Below, in pieces: positions 1 through 10,611 of a stretch of 64,000 nucleotides of DNA; positions within the stretch are counted from its first letter, which is position 1; every line of letters begins with the position of its first letter. Under the pieces are notes generated by a model that was given only the letters and a program-made list of their open reading frames with translations, was not told the DNA's origin and made no database searches. Both the position numbers and the translations under genes were made by a program. Source of the DNA: Bartonella sp. AU16XJBT (GTDB lineage Bacteria > Pseudomonadota > Alphaproteobacteria > Rhizobiales > Rhizobiaceae); NCBI RefSeq assembly GCF_028618665.1, contig NZ_JAQITF010000007.1, forward strand, positions 62,001 through 126,000, in the 5' to 3' direction.

Positions 1-1
1 A

Positions 2-823
2 GCCGTTTCTCCTTCTCATGTTATGGCTGTTATTGATGGGAAAAATATTACAGCAGGCCAATTGGATGAGTTAGCGCTTGAAATAAATCCTAATTTAGCA
101 CGTTTTCCTGATGAACAACGCCGTATTATGGTCTTAAAAGCTTATTTGGATATGCAGGCACTTTCAAAAGAAGCAAAAAGCAAAGGACTTGATAAGACAG
201 AAGCTTACGATAAACGTATGGCAGTTATGCGTGACAATGTGCTTCAACAGCTTTATTTTAAACAGGCGATTATTGACAAAATATCGGATACGGATTTGGA
301 AGCTCTTTATAAACAAGAAATTGCTGCTTTACCTAAAGAGGATGAAGTTAAAGCCCGTCATATTTTGGTCAAAACCAGAAAAGAAGCAGAAGCTATCATT
401 AAGCATTTAAATAAAGGCGAAAATTTTGAAGAGATTGCAAAGAAAAGTTCAACAGATGGTTCCGCTGCTGTTGGGGGTGATCTTGGTTATTTTAGCCATG
501 GTCAAATGGTCAAGCCTTTTGAAGATGCAGCATTTGGTTTGAAAGTTGGTGAATACACGAAACAACCCGTTGAAAGTCCTTTTGGTTGGCATATTATTAA
601 ATTAGAAGATCGTCGTGTAAAACAACCTCCTGCATTTGATGATGTTAAAGAGATGTTGCGTACACAGTTGATAAAAAAGCGCTATCAAGAACTAATTGTT
701 GATTTGCGTAGCAAGATAGATGTGAAATATCCTGATCCTAATGTTACAAAAATCATGGAATCGCTTAATCAAAATGGGACACTACTTCCCAATGAGACAT
801 CCGATGAAGAAGATACGGAATAG
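2..823 (+). CDS. Parvulin-type peptidyl-prolyl cis-trans isomerase, 5' end outside window
   Basis: The frame is open to the left edge, so the gene starts upstream of the window. A signal peptide, expected for this family, would lie in the missing part. Counting from the Met at position 23, an N-terminal SurA/PrsA-like helical region is followed by a PpiC rotamase domain at about residues 108-198. This holds the typical ARHILVKT start, the GGDLGYF core and the SPFGWHIIKLEDRR end. Family members fold exported and outer-membrane proteins in the periplasm by isomerising prolyl bonds. The C-terminus is acidic. A strong terminator follows and argJ lies downstream on the same strand. The family assignment is firm; which of the several periplasmic parvulins it is cannot be told. 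Confidence 0.9.
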   Translation, partial: AVSPSHVMAVIDGKNITAGQLDELALEINPNLARFPDEQRRIMVLKAYLDMQALSKEAKSKGLDKTEAYDKRMAVMRDNVLQQLYFKQAIIDKISDTDLEALYKQEIAALPKEDEVKARHILVKTRKEAEAIIKHLNKGENFEEIAKKSSTDGSAAVGGDLGYFSHGQMVKPFEDAAFGLKVGEYTKQPVESPFGWHIIKLEDRRVKQPPAFDDVKEMLRTQLIKKRYQELIVDLRSKIDVKYPDPNVTKIMESLNQNGTLLPNETSDEEDTE

Positions 824-861
824 CGAGGAAAAATAAGTAGATAGCCTTTTTAATAGAGAGT

Positions 862-900
862 TGCTAGGTTTGTTTTTTTCAAAAAAAACCTAGCAGTTTT
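862..900 (+). terminator. Rho-independent terminator after the PPIase gene
   Basis: An inverted repeat TGCTAGGTTT...AAACCTAGCA, with T-rich and A-rich inner flanks, is followed by TTTT. It lies about 40 bases after the PPIase stop codon and before argJ, so argJ probably has its own promoter in 901-950. Confidence 0.75.
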
Positions 901-955
901 CTATAAGAGGTTGTTAATCTGCAATCATTTTATTTGTTTTTAGAGAAAGCATATT

Positions 956-2188
956 GTGGTTTTTAAAATATCTCCTTTGCACCCCCAAAACATTCAAGAG
1001 CTTTCCCCATTATCTGGTGTACGGATAGCAACAGCTAAGGCTGGAATTAAATATAAAGATCGTACAGATCTCCTTTTTATTGTATTCGATAAGCCAGTGA
1101 GTGTGGCAGGTGTTTTTACACGTTCAAAATGTCCATCTGCCCCTGTAGAGCATTGTCGTGCATCGCTTCCCCATGGGGTGGCAAGGGGTGTTGTTGTGAA
1201 TTCTGGAAATGCCAATGCTTTTACAGGAAGAAAAGGAAAGAACACAACCAATGAAATCATCTTTGCAGCAGCGAACACTTTAAAGGTTAGAGAAAATGAA
1301 GTTTTTATAGCTTCTACAGGTGTTATTGGTGAGCCAATGGATGCATCGGGTATTGTAAATCTTTTACCAAGTATGGCAGAAACAGCAGAAGAGGGAAATT
1401 GGTTGGAAGCTGCAAAAGCCATAATGACAACGGACACATTTCCAAAACTTGCTACGCGTACTTTTGATTGTGGGGGGATAAATGTTACCATTCATGGAAT
1501 TGCAAAAGGTGCTGGTATGATTGCACCTGATATGGCGACAATGCTTTCGTTTGTGGTCAGTGATGCGACTATTTCTTCGGATATGCTTCAATCCATGTTA
1601 TCAGAGGCTGTTGAGGGGTCTTTCAATTCGATTACTGTCGATAGCGATACCTCAACTTCAGATACGCTTATGTTGTTTGCGACAGGAAAAGAACATTTTC
1701 CATGCCTTACAAGTCAATCTGATCCACGTTATAGCGTTTTTGTGAAACAATTGGGTGCGCTTCTGCATGAACTTGCACTCCAAGTTGTGTGTGATGGAGA
1801 AGGTGCTCGCCATTTAATTGAAGTGAATGTGACTGGTGCAACAACAGACAATGCTGCGAAAACGATTGCTTTATCAATTGCAAATTCACCGCTTGTAAAA
1901 ACGGCTATTGCCGGTGAAGATGCAAATTGGGGACGAGTCGTTATGGCGGTTGGGAAGGCCGGCGTTGAAGTTGATCGTGATCTGTTGACGATTTGGTTTG
2001 GTGAACATCGTGTGGCAGTGAATGGTGAACGAGATCCTGCGTATTGTGAAGAAACAATAGGTTCTTATATGCAAGGTAAACACATCACAATTCGCGTTGA
2101 TATTGGTTTGGGTAAGAGCACAGCGACGGTTTGGTCTTGCGACTTAACAAAAGAGTACGTTATGATCAATAGCGATTACAGAAGTTAA
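956..2188 (+). CDS. argJ: Bifunctional ornithine acetyltransferase / N-acetylglutamate synthase ArgJ
   Basis: ArgJ moves the acetyl group from N-acetylornithine to glutamate, and in bifunctional forms also makes N-acetylglutamate from acetyl-CoA, in the cyclic arginine pathway. The 410-residue product has the usual length. The self-cleavage site is visible as MATML at residues 193-197. Thr195 becomes the N-terminal nucleophile of the beta chain. Other family blocks seen are [11 protein letters not shown] (81-91) and the later VCDGEGA and AGEDANWGR. The start is GTG, with a purine-rich AGAGAAAG about 8 bases upstream; no ATG lies near. Next to secretion/foldase and Nudix genes, as in other Rhizobiales. 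Confidence 0.97.
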   Translation: MVFKISPLHPQNIQELSPLSGVRIATAKAGIKYKDRTDLLFIVFDKPVSVAGVFTRSKCPSAPVEHCRASLPHGVARGVVVNSGNANAFTGRKGKNTTNEIIFAAANTLKVRENEVFIASTGVIGEPMDASGIVNLLPSMAETAEEGNWLEAAKAIMTTDTFPKLATRTFDCGGINVTIHGIAKGAGMIAPDMATMLSFVVSDATISSDMLQSMLSEAVEGSFNSITVDSDTSTSDTLMLFATGKEHFPCLTSQSDPRYSVFVKQLGALLHELALQVVCDGEGARHLIEVNVTGATTDNAAKTIALSIANSPLVKTAIAGEDANWGRVVMAVGKAGVEVDRDLLTIWFGEHRVAVNGERDPAYCEETIGSYMQGKHITIRVDIGLGKSTATVWSCDLTKEYVMINSDYRS

Positions 2189-2309
2189 CGAATGCACTCT
2201 CTATATTTAACGGCCTATTATTTAAAAAAAAAGAGAATGAGATATGTGAATTCTTTTTGAGGTAAGGGAATATGATACAGAGACAATTATATTCTCATTG
2301 GAGAGCGAT

Positions 2310-2723
2310 ATGTGTATAAAAAGTCCCCTTCTTCTTGTTGTTGCTTGTGCATTGTTAGATCAAAATAATCGTATTTTGCTTACCAAGCGTCCTGAAGGAA
2401 AATCGCTGGCTGGTTTATGGGAGTTTCCTGGTGGAAAGGTTGAGCAAGGTGAAATTCCAGAAGCATCATTAATTCGTGAACTAGAAGAAGAGCTTGGTGT
2501 GTATGTTCAGGCAAATAATTTACACCCTTTAACATTTGCAAGCCATAGCTATGCAACATTTCACCTCTTAATGCCGTTGTATCTTTGTGACCATTATGAG
2601 GGAGTTGCGCAAGGACGGGAGGGGCAAAATTTAGAATGGGTTTTTATTAATGATCTTGATAAATATCCTATGCCTGATGCTGATAAACCATTGGTTCAGG
2701 TGTTAAAAAATCATCTTCTTTAA
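2310..2723 (+). CDS. mutT: MutT-type Nudix hydrolase (8-oxo-dGTP diphosphatase)
   Basis: The 137-residue protein carries a complete Nudix box, G42-x5-E48-x7-REUxEExGU ending at Val64, which binds Mg2+ and cleaves nucleoside diphosphate-X substrates. Size and the LWEFPGGKVE core match MutT, which removes 8-oxo-dGTP from the nucleotide pool and prevents A:T to C:G mutations. I chose ATG 2310 because GGAG lies 6 bases upstream; an in-frame TTG at 2298 would add four residues but has no ribosome binding site. It follows argJ after 120 bases on the same strand. Confidence 0.92.
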   Translation: MCIKSPLLLVVACALLDQNNRILLTKRPEGKSLAGLWEFPGGKVEQGEIPEASLIRELEEELGVYVQANNLHPLTFASHSYATFHLLMPLYLCDHYEGVAQGREGQNLEWVFINDLDKYPMPDADKPLVQVLKNHLL

Positions 2724-3988
2724 TGGGTTTGTGAGAGAAAATACTGTGTACAGAGTAGTGTGTACTTGGTAAAACACCAATGATGGGGACGATCCAAAAG
2801 GATTTTTTTGCATAATAAATTGCTTACTCATTATGATGATGTATTTAAAATCAACGCATTCATTTATAATCATAAATTATCCTTTTCGTGTTAGACTATT
2901 TCCCTTAATACTGTACTGTTTCATTGTTTTAAACGCTCTTTCTCTAAATCAGAAAAAACTTTTCAATAACAAATTAATAGAGAAAGCAGTATATTCGTTT
3001 TGGAAAAAGCTAAAACCATAAAAGTAGAAGGTATTGCGTGGTTTATCCATTTCTTTTTTGTACAGCATTAAAGTTTTCAAAAGTATGCAAAGAAGTATTT
3101 TTTAATAATAAATATTATGCAGTACCTTATGGTTTTGTTTTTCGTATTTTATAATGGAAAATAATAATTTATAAATATATTCACACCACTATATTATTTA
3201 TTCACGTATTTATTGAGAGAATTTTACTTTATAATTATTTTATTTATTAGTATTATCTATGAATGTATAATACAAAATAAAATGAGAATTGATATTTTTA
3301 TATTTGTAAACTTATAAGTTAAATTTATCATAATTCCCTAAAATTAAAATTATAAATACCATTATAGTTTAACAGTTTATGAGTTGTTTATTTAATCTGT
3401 ATTTCAACTACTTTTCAAATGATATGCAAATCCATTTACTAAGCTGTTATTGGACAATTTTTTAATTCAAAGTGAAGGATATGTGGAACAGTGAAAAATA
3501 CGAATGGCAAGAGATCTCATTCGAGTTGCATAATGCTCCTTTATTTTTAAAATCATTACATTATATGCAAAAAACGATGGTTTTAAAAAAATTTATTCAA
3601 GAAGTTAGGTGACGAATTTTTGCAATATCCAAAAGACAGTGAATATTGATAAAAATTTTTGAAAAAATGCTCAATATTTTTCACAATATAACTTAGCAAA
3701 ATTCAAAACATTCATAAAGAAAATTGGCAAAAGGAAATGTGCTTTGTAGAGCGCATGTTGGAAAATCTTGTCCCCTAACCTCTATTCACACATCCACCAC
3801 TTTAAAAAAATACACAACAATCAATTTTATGTATAAAAAAGTACAATCCTCTTAAATATCGAAGTTTAGGAAATAACTAAGCAATGCATCCCATTTGATA
3901 TAAATTCAATTTATAAAAGCCTTCTTACATCGATATGAAGCAAACTGCCGATAATGGCCCCATTATCATATTCATGTAAAAGAACGTA
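2724..3988. other. AT-rich gap without a convincing gene
   Basis: About 1.27 kb, strongly AT-rich, with stop codons in all frames. Two short open frames are present. One at 2833-3021 (62 codons) is rich in Phe, Leu and Lys as expected by chance. One at 3481-3612 (+, 43 codons, starts MWNSEKYEWQ) has GAAGG just upstream but no recognised relatives. The region separates the + strand argJ/mutT group from the - strand peptidase group and probably holds decayed DNA. Confidence 0.6.
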
Positions 3989-4858
3989 CTATATTCCCAG
4001 TGTTGGACGGCGTTTTTCTACAGGATATCGTTGGCATTTTTGAGCAATACGTGTAACTGCCTTTTCCAGTGGTTCGACCGTAACATCCATAGAAGAACCA
4101 TTTGCATGAATAATATTCTCATGATCAGTCATAATAGCGACATGACCTTTCCAAAAAATCAAATCACCTCGTTGAAGTTTATCACCATCTGATAATGACT
4201 TTCCTATAGTTTTTTGTTGCATGTCAGTATCACGTAAAACCACTTGACCAGTCATTGCCATAGAAATCTGGACCAATCCTGAGCAATCAACTCCAAAGCC
4301 ACTGGCTCCACCCCAACGGTAAGGTGTGTGGACTAACTTTTCAGCAGCATCAACATAATTTTTATACACAACGCTGCCAATCGGACTGAGGTGATCGCTA
4401 ACGATTGCGCCCCCATTTTCAAGTATAGAATATTTGGTTCCACGAACTTCAACTTCATTAAAAACGCTTACCTTACTTCCTATAGATAAAGGATATTCTA
4501 CTGGTCCACGCAAATCAGCTTGCGAATATTGAAAAGTACGTGGCGCTGTAACAACATGCGTTTGTTCTACGGTTGATGCACAAAGCGCTTTTGTCTCAAT
4601 ATAGCCAACATAACCATCTTTGAGAGATTGTGCCCACGACATCTCTTCTCCATGCTCAAAGATGAGAAGTTCTTCTCCGAATAAGCACTCTGTCTGCATT
4701 TCACTTTTGTTATTATTCTCTTTAAACAATCCAGCAACAGGCGCATTAACACGTCTTTTTTCACCTTGCACAAAGCGCTGAGCTGTAATTTCGCCTTTAA
4801 GACGTTCGTCTGCTAGATCTTCTCTGAATGCATGTAATCTCGGATCTTTAGGAAACAT
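3989..4858 (-). CDS. NlpC/P60 family cell-wall endopeptidase with SH3-like N-terminal part
   Basis: The 289-residue protein has SH3b-like segments at about residues 25-95 and 110-165, then an NlpC/P60 domain at 167-280. The catalytic Cys is in DCSGL (Cys192), with His239 in KGHVAIM and His251 in IIHANG as the remaining catalytic residues. The family cuts peptide stems of peptidoglycan, commonly the gamma-D-glutamyl-diamino acid bond, in recycling or remodelling. No signal peptide is visible, which fits a cytoplasmic recycling enzyme of the dipeptidyl-peptidase VI type. It is downstream of the aminopeptidase gene on the same strand, a neighbour common in Rhizobiales. The exact substrate is inferred. 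Confidence 0.9.
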   Translation of the reverse strand: MFPKDPRLHAFREDLADERLKGEITAQRFVQGEKRRVNAPVAGLFKENNNKSEMQTECLFGEELLIFEHGEEMSWAQSLKDGYVGYIETKALCASTVEQTHVVTAPRTFQYSQADLRGPVEYPLSIGSKVSVFNEVEVRGTKYSILENGGAIVSDHLSPIGSVVYKNYVDAAEKLVHTPYRWGGASGFGVDCSGLVQISMAMTGQVVLRDTDMQQKTIGKSLSDGDKLQRGDLIFWKGHVAIMTDHENIIHANGSSMDVTVEPLEKAVTRIAQKCQRYPVEKRRPTLGI

Positions 4859-4995
4859 TTATTTACCTTTCATCTGATAATTGGTAGTGGTAGGATTTTT
4901 ATCCTCAAATAAATTACAGAACACAATTAAAAGTGAAGAACGATTGCTCTTAAGGTTCTAAAGTTGTCCGTTTTTATGTTTATTTTATGTCAAAA

Positions 4996-6399
4996 TTAAT
5001 TTTTAAGGAGATTATAAAGAGCACGAATAGTTTGTGCTGATCCCCCAATAGGGTATCCTGGTTTTTCTTTTGGGACCCATCCATAAAGGTCGAAATGTGC
5101 AAAATGTTCAGCTTTTTCAACAAAAGAATTAAGAAATAAAGCAGCCGTTATAGAGCCAGCAAAGCTATTTCCAGTTACATTGTTAAGGTCAGCAATTGGT
5201 GATGATAACATCTCTTGGTAAGGTTTCCAAAGGGGCATTTGCCAAAGAGGGTCGAAAACAGCGTGAGCAGATTCAGAAACTTGTTGTGCCCATATTGAAT
5301 CATTACAATAAAATGCGGGAAGATCTGGTCCTAATGCTATCCGTGCTGCCCCCGTTAAAGTAGCCATGCAAAGCATGAATTTTGGACTTTCTTCATCACC
5401 ATAGGCGAGTGCATCAGCAAGGACAAGTCGCCCTTCAGCATCTGTATTACCCACTTCAACGCTTAAACCTTTACGACTTTTGAGAATATCACCTGGTCGA
5501 TAAGCATTCGCAGAAATTGCATTTTCTACAGCTGGAATTAAAACACGTAGACGGAAAGGCAATTTTGCATCCATGATAAGCTTAGCCAATCCCAAAACGT
5601 TTGCTCCACCTCCCATGTCTTTTTTCATAAGCAACATGTTATTGGCTGATTTAATATCCAGTCCCCCTGTATCAAAAGTTACGCCTTTGCCTACTAACGT
5701 TATTTTAGGGTGATGTTCTTGCCCCCAGTGTAACTCAATCAGTCGTGGTGCAGTGCTGCCTGCTCGCCCTACGGCATGAATCATCGGAAAGTTATTGGTT
5801 AAGAGATCATCTCCACAAATAGTTTGGACATGAGCACCGTATGTTTTCCCTAGTTGTCGTGCTTCTACTTCGAGAGTAGTAGGGGTCATATCATTGGCTG
5901 GGATATTGATGAGATCACGGACGAAGAAGACAGCTTCATAAATGCGTTGGAGTTCATTAAGATCAACAGCCTCATTGACATGGATGGATAATGATTTGAA
6001 AGAAGAATTTTGACGATAGCTATTAAATTGATAGCTTCCCAGTGCCAATCCAAGATAGACATTTATTTCATCAGAGGTCTCACCTTCTAAATGCCATTGA
6101 CCAGAAGGAAGTTTTTGAGCAAGCAGTCCTGTGATAAAGGGATCGTTACCATTGCCAATTCCAAATAAAACTTTTTTTAAATGCCCCGTTTCATGAGGAA
6201 CAAAGAGTATTTGTCCTGCTTTTCCAGTAAAATCATTAACTTTTATCCATGCTGTTGTTGAAGCATCAAGTGATAAGTTGGCAAGATTTCTTTGGTTTAC
6301 CAAGATGATAGGGAAACTGTTATCGATAGGTGTTGAGGTAAAATGAATGGGGTGCTGCTGCATAGTTATGAGATCCTTATAATCGTCTAAGTGCGACAT
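4996..6399 (-). CDS. pepA: Leucyl aminopeptidase, M17 family
   Basis: M17 peptidases remove N-terminal residues, often Leu, using two metal ions. The signature NTDAEGRL is at residues 318-325 (Asp320, Glu322, Arg324). The other metal and catalytic residues are also present: Lys238 and Asp243 in [11 protein letters not shown], Lys250, and Asp261 in MKKDMGGG. The length of 467 fits. The open frame begins inside the end of coaA (23-base overlap). A second in-frame ATG at 6363 has AGGA about 11 bases upstream and would remove 12 residues and the overlap, so the start is uncertain. It probably forms an operon with coaA. Confidence 0.93.
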   Translation of the reverse strand: MSHLDDYKDLITMQQHPIHFTSTPIDNSFPIILVNQRNLANLSLDASTTAWIKVNDFTGKAGQILFVPHETGHLKKVLFGIGNGNDPFITGLLAQKLPSGQWHLEGETSDEINVYLGLALGSYQFNSYRQNSSFKSLSIHVNEAVDLNELQRIYEAVFFVRDLINIPANDMTPTTLEVEARQLGKTYGAHVQTICGDDLLTNNFPMIHAVGRAGSTAPRLIELHWGQEHHPKITLVGKGVTFDTGGLDIKSANNMLLMKKDMGGGANVLGLAKLIMDAKLPFRLRVLIPAVENAISANAYRPGDILKSRKGLSVEVGNTDAEGRLVLADALAYGDEESPKFMLCMATLTGAARIALGPDLPAFYCNDSIWAQQVSESAHAVFDPLWQMPLWKPYQEMLSSPIADLNNVTGNSFAGSITAALFLNSFVEKAEHFAHFDLYGWVPKEKPGYPIGGSAQTIRALYNLLKN

Positions 6400-7375
6400 A
6401 CTCGACCAAATGATTTTTTCCCTTTCGTAGAACGAGATTGGACCGTGGTCGTGTTGGCAATATATTTTCTTGTAAATTTTTTAAATTAATTGTTTGCCAA
6501 ATATCCTCAGCGATTTTTGAGGCTTCTTTTTCATTCAGTAGGGCATAGCGATGAAAATAGGATTCAGGATTTTGAAAAGCTGTTTTACGTAAACGTTTAA
6601 AGCGCTCTAAATACCAGTGACGAATGACTTCTGTTTCGGCATCTACATAGATTGAAAAATCAAAAAAATCTGATACGAAAGGAATGGCCTTTCCATCTTT
6701 AGGAAGATCACTAACCTGTAATACATTAATCCCTTCAACAATTAAAATATCAGGACGGTCAATAGTAATTGTCTGATTTTCTAGAACATCATAGGTCATA
6801 TGCGAATAAAGCGGAGCAGGGACATTCCCAACACCTGCTTTTATAGCCGAAAGAAAGCATAGCAATTTTTTAATGTCATAGGAATCAGGAAATCCTTTAC
6901 GATTCAGACGATTTTTTTGCTGTAAGATTGCGTTAGGATAGAGAAAACCATCCGTTGTGATCAGATCAACTTTAAGATTAGATGTCCAACGTTTCAACAG
7001 TTCTTGAAGGATGCGAGCGGTGGTTGATTTTCCTACTGCTACAGAACCAGCAATTCCAATAATAAAGGGTGTTTTTTTAGTCTCTTCTTGATGGAGAAAC
7101 TGCTGACGTTTGTGAAAAAGCTCCTGTACTGCTTCAACATGGCATGAGAGCAGACGCGATAAAGAAAGATAAATGCGTTGGACTTCTTCAAGATCGATAG
7201 GATCATCAATAGAGCGTAAACGTTTAATTTCATCAAAAGTCAAAGTGAGAGGTGTGTCCGCACGAAACTCTGACCATTCTTGTGCCGTAAAGACGCGATA
7301 GGGTGAATATCGGTCAGAAATGGATTTGACCAAATTATCTTTCTGATTAATTTTTTGTACAGTTGTATCAATCAT
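6377..7375 (-). CDS. coaA: Type I pantothenate kinase CoaA
   Basis: CoaA phosphorylates pantothenate, the first and rate-setting step of coenzyme A synthesis. The P-loop [12 protein letters not shown] is at residues 107-118. The downstream pattern TTDGFLYPN and the [10 protein letters not shown] and WYLERF blocks are typical of the bacterial type I enzyme of the P-loop kinase fold. The 332-residue length is usual. No clear ribosome binding site precedes the ATG. The stop codon overlaps the longest frame of the aminopeptidase gene downstream. Confidence 0.96.
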   Translation of the reverse strand: MIDTTVQKINQKDNLVKSISDRYSPYRVFTAQEWSEFRADTPLTLTFDEIKRLRSIDDPIDLEEVQRIYLSLSRLLSCHVEAVQELFHKRQQFLHQEETKKTPFIIGIAGSVAVGKSTTARILQELLKRWTSNLKVDLITTDGFLYPNAILQQKNRLNRKGFPDSYDIKKLLCFLSAIKAGVGNVPAPLYSHMTYDVLENQTITIDRPDILIVEGINVLQVSDLPKDGKAIPFVSDFFDFSIYVDAETEVIRHWYLERFKRLRKTAFQNPESYFHRYALLNEKEASKIAEDIWQTINLKNLQENILPTRPRSNLVLRKGKNHLVEYVALRRL

Positions 7376-7496
7376 TTGTATTTGTCGAGATTTTTTTTGC
7401 CACAGTAATCGATTAAGAGCGGACAGATGAGCTGCTTTATATTCAAATAAATTTTGTTTTGCATGCTCTCTTCCTTAAGATAATAGATCATTTTTA

Positions 7497-8486
7497 TTAA
7501 CTTATCGTCCAATCATTCCAATGAGCACGGATCTGTGCCAATGAGTGTCCTTGTGCCAAAAAAGCCCATAAAAGCAAACGCGCTTTTACGGCTGATAAAT
7601 AACCGGACATGAGAACACCCGAAGCAATCATATCGATTTCTGAGCCTTTATAGCCATAAGTTATACGAGTTGTTGAGCCATTACAACAACGACTAGCAAT
7701 AATAATGGGTATTTTTTGTGCATATTGTTGTACAAGGTCTGCTTCTTGAAAACTACAGTGTCCTGCACCAAAACCAGCGATAACAAGCCCGGCATAATAT
7801 CCACTTTCAAGGCAGAGTTTCATTAATTGCGCATCAGACGATAGAGAGGAATAGAGGAGTGCAATTTGATGATCGTGGTTTTGAGGAAGATCAAACGTTG
7901 TCGGGGAAAATTTTCTATCATTGAAATAAATGAGTTTTCCTTCTAAAATAGTTCCTAAAATACCTACGAGTCCTGATTGAAATGTTTCAACTTTGACGGT
8001 ATGACTTTTATAGAGCCAATAAGGTGAATGAATCGTATCGTTAATGACAACGAGAACGCCTCTGTTGCGACTTTGTGGGGACGTCGCGACACGGGTTGCT
8101 GCTAAAATATTAGCGGGTCCATCAGCGCCTGCTTCATAAGGAGTACGCATAGCACCGGTTATGATGAGTGGTTCAGCTTCCTTCCAATAAAGAGAAAGAA
8201 AAAAAGCTGTTTCTTCTAGAGTATCAGTCCCTTGCGTTAAAACAATCCCTTCTGCGCCAGCGTGTATTTGTTGTTTTGCCCACTCGAGTATTTCAAAAAG
8301 AATTTTAAAAGATAAAGATCCACTTGGTATTTGCATTAATGTTTGTGCGTGAATATCAGCCACCTTATTTAAATCAGGAACACTTTTTATGAGGTTATCT
8401 GAGGTTAAAGTCGGTTGCATGTGGCCAAAACGATCAGCAGTCATTGCAATTGTTCCACCTAAGGTTCCTATAGCTATTTTTTTCAT
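7497..8486 (-). CDS. L-asparaginase
   Basis: The enzyme hydrolyses asparagine to aspartate and ammonia. Both active-site signatures are present. The first is IGTLGGTIA near the N-terminus with Thr12 as nucleophile. The second is VLTQGTDTLEETA with Thr87 and Asp88. GAMR at 111-114 and GPANILAA at 123-130 are also typical. There is no signal peptide, so the protein is cytoplasmic. The length of 329 fits the family. A 121-base gap separates it from coaA. Whether it is type I or II is not settled here. Confidence 0.92.
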   Translation of the reverse strand: MKKIAIGTLGGTIAMTADRFGHMQPTLTSDNLIKSVPDLNKVADIHAQTLMQIPSGSLSFKILFEILEWAKQQIHAGAEGIVLTQGTDTLEETAFFLSLYWKEAEPLIITGAMRTPYEAGADGPANILAATRVATSPQSRNRGVLVVINDTIHSPYWLYKSHTVKVETFQSGLVGILGTILEGKLIYFNDRKFSPTTFDLPQNHDHQIALLYSSLSSDAQLMKLCLESGYYAGLVIAGFGAGHCSFQEADLVQQYAQKIPIIIASRCCNGSTTRITYGYKGSEIDMIASGVLMSGYLSAVKARLLLWAFLAQGHSLAQIRAHWNDWTIS

Positions 8487-8584
8487 AATTTTCCTCTATA
8501 AAGGCACAAACTGTTTACATAAAGCTATTTAGCAGTAATTTACATTGACAACAATAATATCATTTTTTCAATTTCAACAAATTG

Positions 8585-8601
8585 AATGATGCTGAATCAT
8601 T
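8585..8601. promoter_or_regulatory. Palindrome in the asparaginase-hslV divergent region
   Basis: AATGAT-gctga-ATCATT is a perfect 6-bp inverted repeat with 5-base spacer, about 100 bases upstream of hslV and between two divergent genes. A TATATAT stretch follows. It could be an operator or promoter part; no factor is assigned. Confidence 0.3.
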
Positions 8602-8700
8602 GTGTTTTGCTATATATGTTCTTAAATAGGACAATAGTAATTGAGTTTTACATTGTATGAAAAGATAATATTAAAAGGAAAGTAATATAGGAGTCTCCTT

Positions 8701-9282
8701 ATGACAGAACATAAGCCAGACATAATGTATGGTACAACGATTATTACAGTACGAAAAGGTGGCAAAGTCGTGATGGCTGGCGACGGTCAGGTATCTCTTG
8801 GACAGACGATTATGAAAGGCAATGCACGTAAAGTTCGTCGTCTTGGGAAGAGCGGAGTGGTTATTGCTGGTTTTGCAGGTGCTACGGCAGATGCGTTCAC
8901 ATTACTGGAAAGATTAGAAACAAAGCTTGAGCAATATCCTGATCAACTTATGCGCGCATGTGTAGAACTTGCAAAGGATTGGCGAACAGATCGCTATTTG
9001 CGTCGTCTTGAAGCAATGATGCTCGTGGCTGATAAAAAAGTAACTTTGGCTCTAACAGGGCTTGGTGATGTCTTAGAACCAGAAGATGGGGTTATGGCCA
9101 TTGGCTCTGGAGGAAATTTTGCTCTTTCAGCAGCGCGGGCACTGATGGACTTGGATTTAGATGCCGAAACCATTGCCCGTAAAGCTATGGCTATTGCCGC
9201 TAAAATTTGTGTTTACACCAATGATCATTTTACGATTGAAACATTGGATACAGAATTATCTTCTTTAGAGAAAGCTATTTAA
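8701..9282 (+). CDS. hslV: ATP-dependent protease proteolytic subunit HslV
   Basis: HslV is the peptidase of the two-component HslUV (ClpQY) protease, related to the proteasome beta subunit. The catalytic N-terminal threonine is in YGTTI: cleavage after Gly11 would expose Thr12. The short propeptide is usual in Alphaproteobacteria. Further matches are [22 protein letters not shown] and [16 protein letters not shown]. It is directly followed by hslU: the hslV stop codon ends one base before the hslU ATG, so translation is probably coupled. Expression is commonly heat-shock controlled, but I could not define a sigma-32 promoter. Confidence 0.98.
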   Translation: MTEHKPDIMYGTTIITVRKGGKVVMAGDGQVSLGQTIMKGNARKVRRLGKSGVVIAGFAGATADAFTLLERLETKLEQYPDQLMRACVELAKDWRTDRYLRRLEAMMLVADKKVTLALTGLGDVLEPEDGVMAIGSGGNFALSAARALMDLDLDAETIARKAMAIAAKICVYTNDHFTIETLDTELSSLEKAI

Positions 9283-10593
9283 ATGTGTGTTGTATTTTCC
9301 CCTCGTGAGACTGTTTCTGAACTTGATCGCTTTATTATTGGCCAAAATGATGCCAAACGTTCTGTAGCTATTGCACTGCGTAATCGGTGGCGTAGACAAC
9401 AGCTTGATGGGCAGATGCGTGAAGAAGTGATGCCAAAAAATATTTTAATGATAGGACCAACAGGTGTTGGTAAAACAGGGATCGCACGTCGATTAGCAAA
9501 ACTTTCTGGAGCACCCTTCGTGAAAGTAGAAGCAACTAAATTTACTGAAGTTGGTTATGTGGGGCGTGACGTTGAGCAAATTATTCGAGATCTTGTTGAA
9601 ATTGCCATTTCTCTTGTGCGTGAAAAGAAACGGGATGAAATAAAAGAAAAGGCTCACGTGAATGCCGAAGAGCGCGTTTTAGACGCCCTTGTTGGTAAAA
9701 CAGCAAGTCCCGCTACCCGTGATAATTTTCGCAAAAAATTGCGTGAAGGTGAATTGGATGAGAAAGAGATTGAAATTGAAGTAGCCGATAATAATAGCAA
9801 TAGTGCTTCAACCTTTGATATTCCTGGTATGCCTGGGGCGCAAATGGGGATTATGAATTTATCCGATATTTTGGGTAAAATGGGCAGTCGTACAAAAGTC
9901 CGAAAAACAACAGTAAGGGATGCTTTTAAACCGCTTATTGATGATGAATCTGAAAAACTCCTTGATCAGGAACAAATTATTCAAGAAGCGCTTCGTGTTG
10001 CTGAAAATGACGGTATTGTTTTTATCGACGAGATTGATAAAATTGCAACGAGGGATGGTGGAGCTAGTGCTGCGGTTTCGCGTGAGGGCGTCCAACGTGA
10101 TCTTTTGCCTTTGGTGGAAGGCACAACAATTGCTACAAAATATGGGCAAATCAAAACAGATCATATTCTTTTTATTGCCTCTGGTGCATTTCATGTTTCT
10201 AAGCCATCTGATTTATTACCGGAACTTCAAGGACGTTTGCCTATCCGCGTGGAGCTCAACCCTTTAACAAGGGAAGATTTACGGCGCATTCTAACAGAAC
10301 CAGAAGCAAGTTTGATTAAACAATATATTGCTCTTATGGCAACAGAAGAGGTTCATTTGGAAATTACCGATGATGCGATTGATGCTTTAGCAGATATTGC
10401 TGTAGATTTAAATGCAAGGATTGAAAACATAGGGGCACGTCGTTTGCAAACCGTTATGGAGCGCGTTTTAGATGAGATTTCTTTCACGGCACCGGATAAA
10501 GCTGGAACATCGTTTAAAATTGATGCTGCTTATGTGAGAAAATCTATTGGCGAGCTTGCTGCTGATATCGATCTCTCCCGTTTTATTCTTTAG
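9283..10593 (+). CDS. hslU: HslUV protease ATPase subunit HslU
   Basis: HslU is the AAA+ ring that unfolds substrates and feeds them to HslV. Walker A GPTGVGKT lies at residues 58-65 and Walker B VFIDEIDK at about 246-253, separated by the I-domain insertion of the family. The sensor region [18 protein letters not shown] is near the end. The protein ends in the conserved SRFIL tail, which docks into HslV. The length of 436 fits. The gene ends 18 bases from the convergent methyltransferase gene. Confidence 0.98.
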   Translation: MCVVFSPRETVSELDRFIIGQNDAKRSVAIALRNRWRRQQLDGQMREEVMPKNILMIGPTGVGKTGIARRLAKLSGAPFVKVEATKFTEVGYVGRDVEQIIRDLVEIAISLVREKKRDEIKEKAHVNAEERVLDALVGKTASPATRDNFRKKLREGELDEKEIEIEVADNNSNSASTFDIPGMPGAQMGIMNLSDILGKMGSRTKVRKTTVRDAFKPLIDDESEKLLDQEQIIQEALRVAENDGIVFIDEIDKIATRDGGASAAVSREGVQRDLLPLVEGTTIATKYGQIKTDHILFIASGAFHVSKPSDLLPELQGRLPIRVELNPLTREDLRRILTEPEASLIKQYIALMATEEVHLEITDDAIDALADIAVDLNARIENIGARRLQTVMERVLDEISFTAPDKAGTSFKIDAAYVRKSIGELAADIDLSRFIL

Positions 10594-10611
10594 ATGTATT
10601 GCTTGTTTTGT

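Noticed and set aside
994..1491. 165-codon - strand frame inside argJ
   Set aside because: It is fully covered by the conserved argJ frame, and its peptide is not protein-like.
2833..3021. 62-codon frame after mutT
   Set aside because: Rich in Phe, Leu, Lys and Ile as expected by chance; no ribosome binding site.
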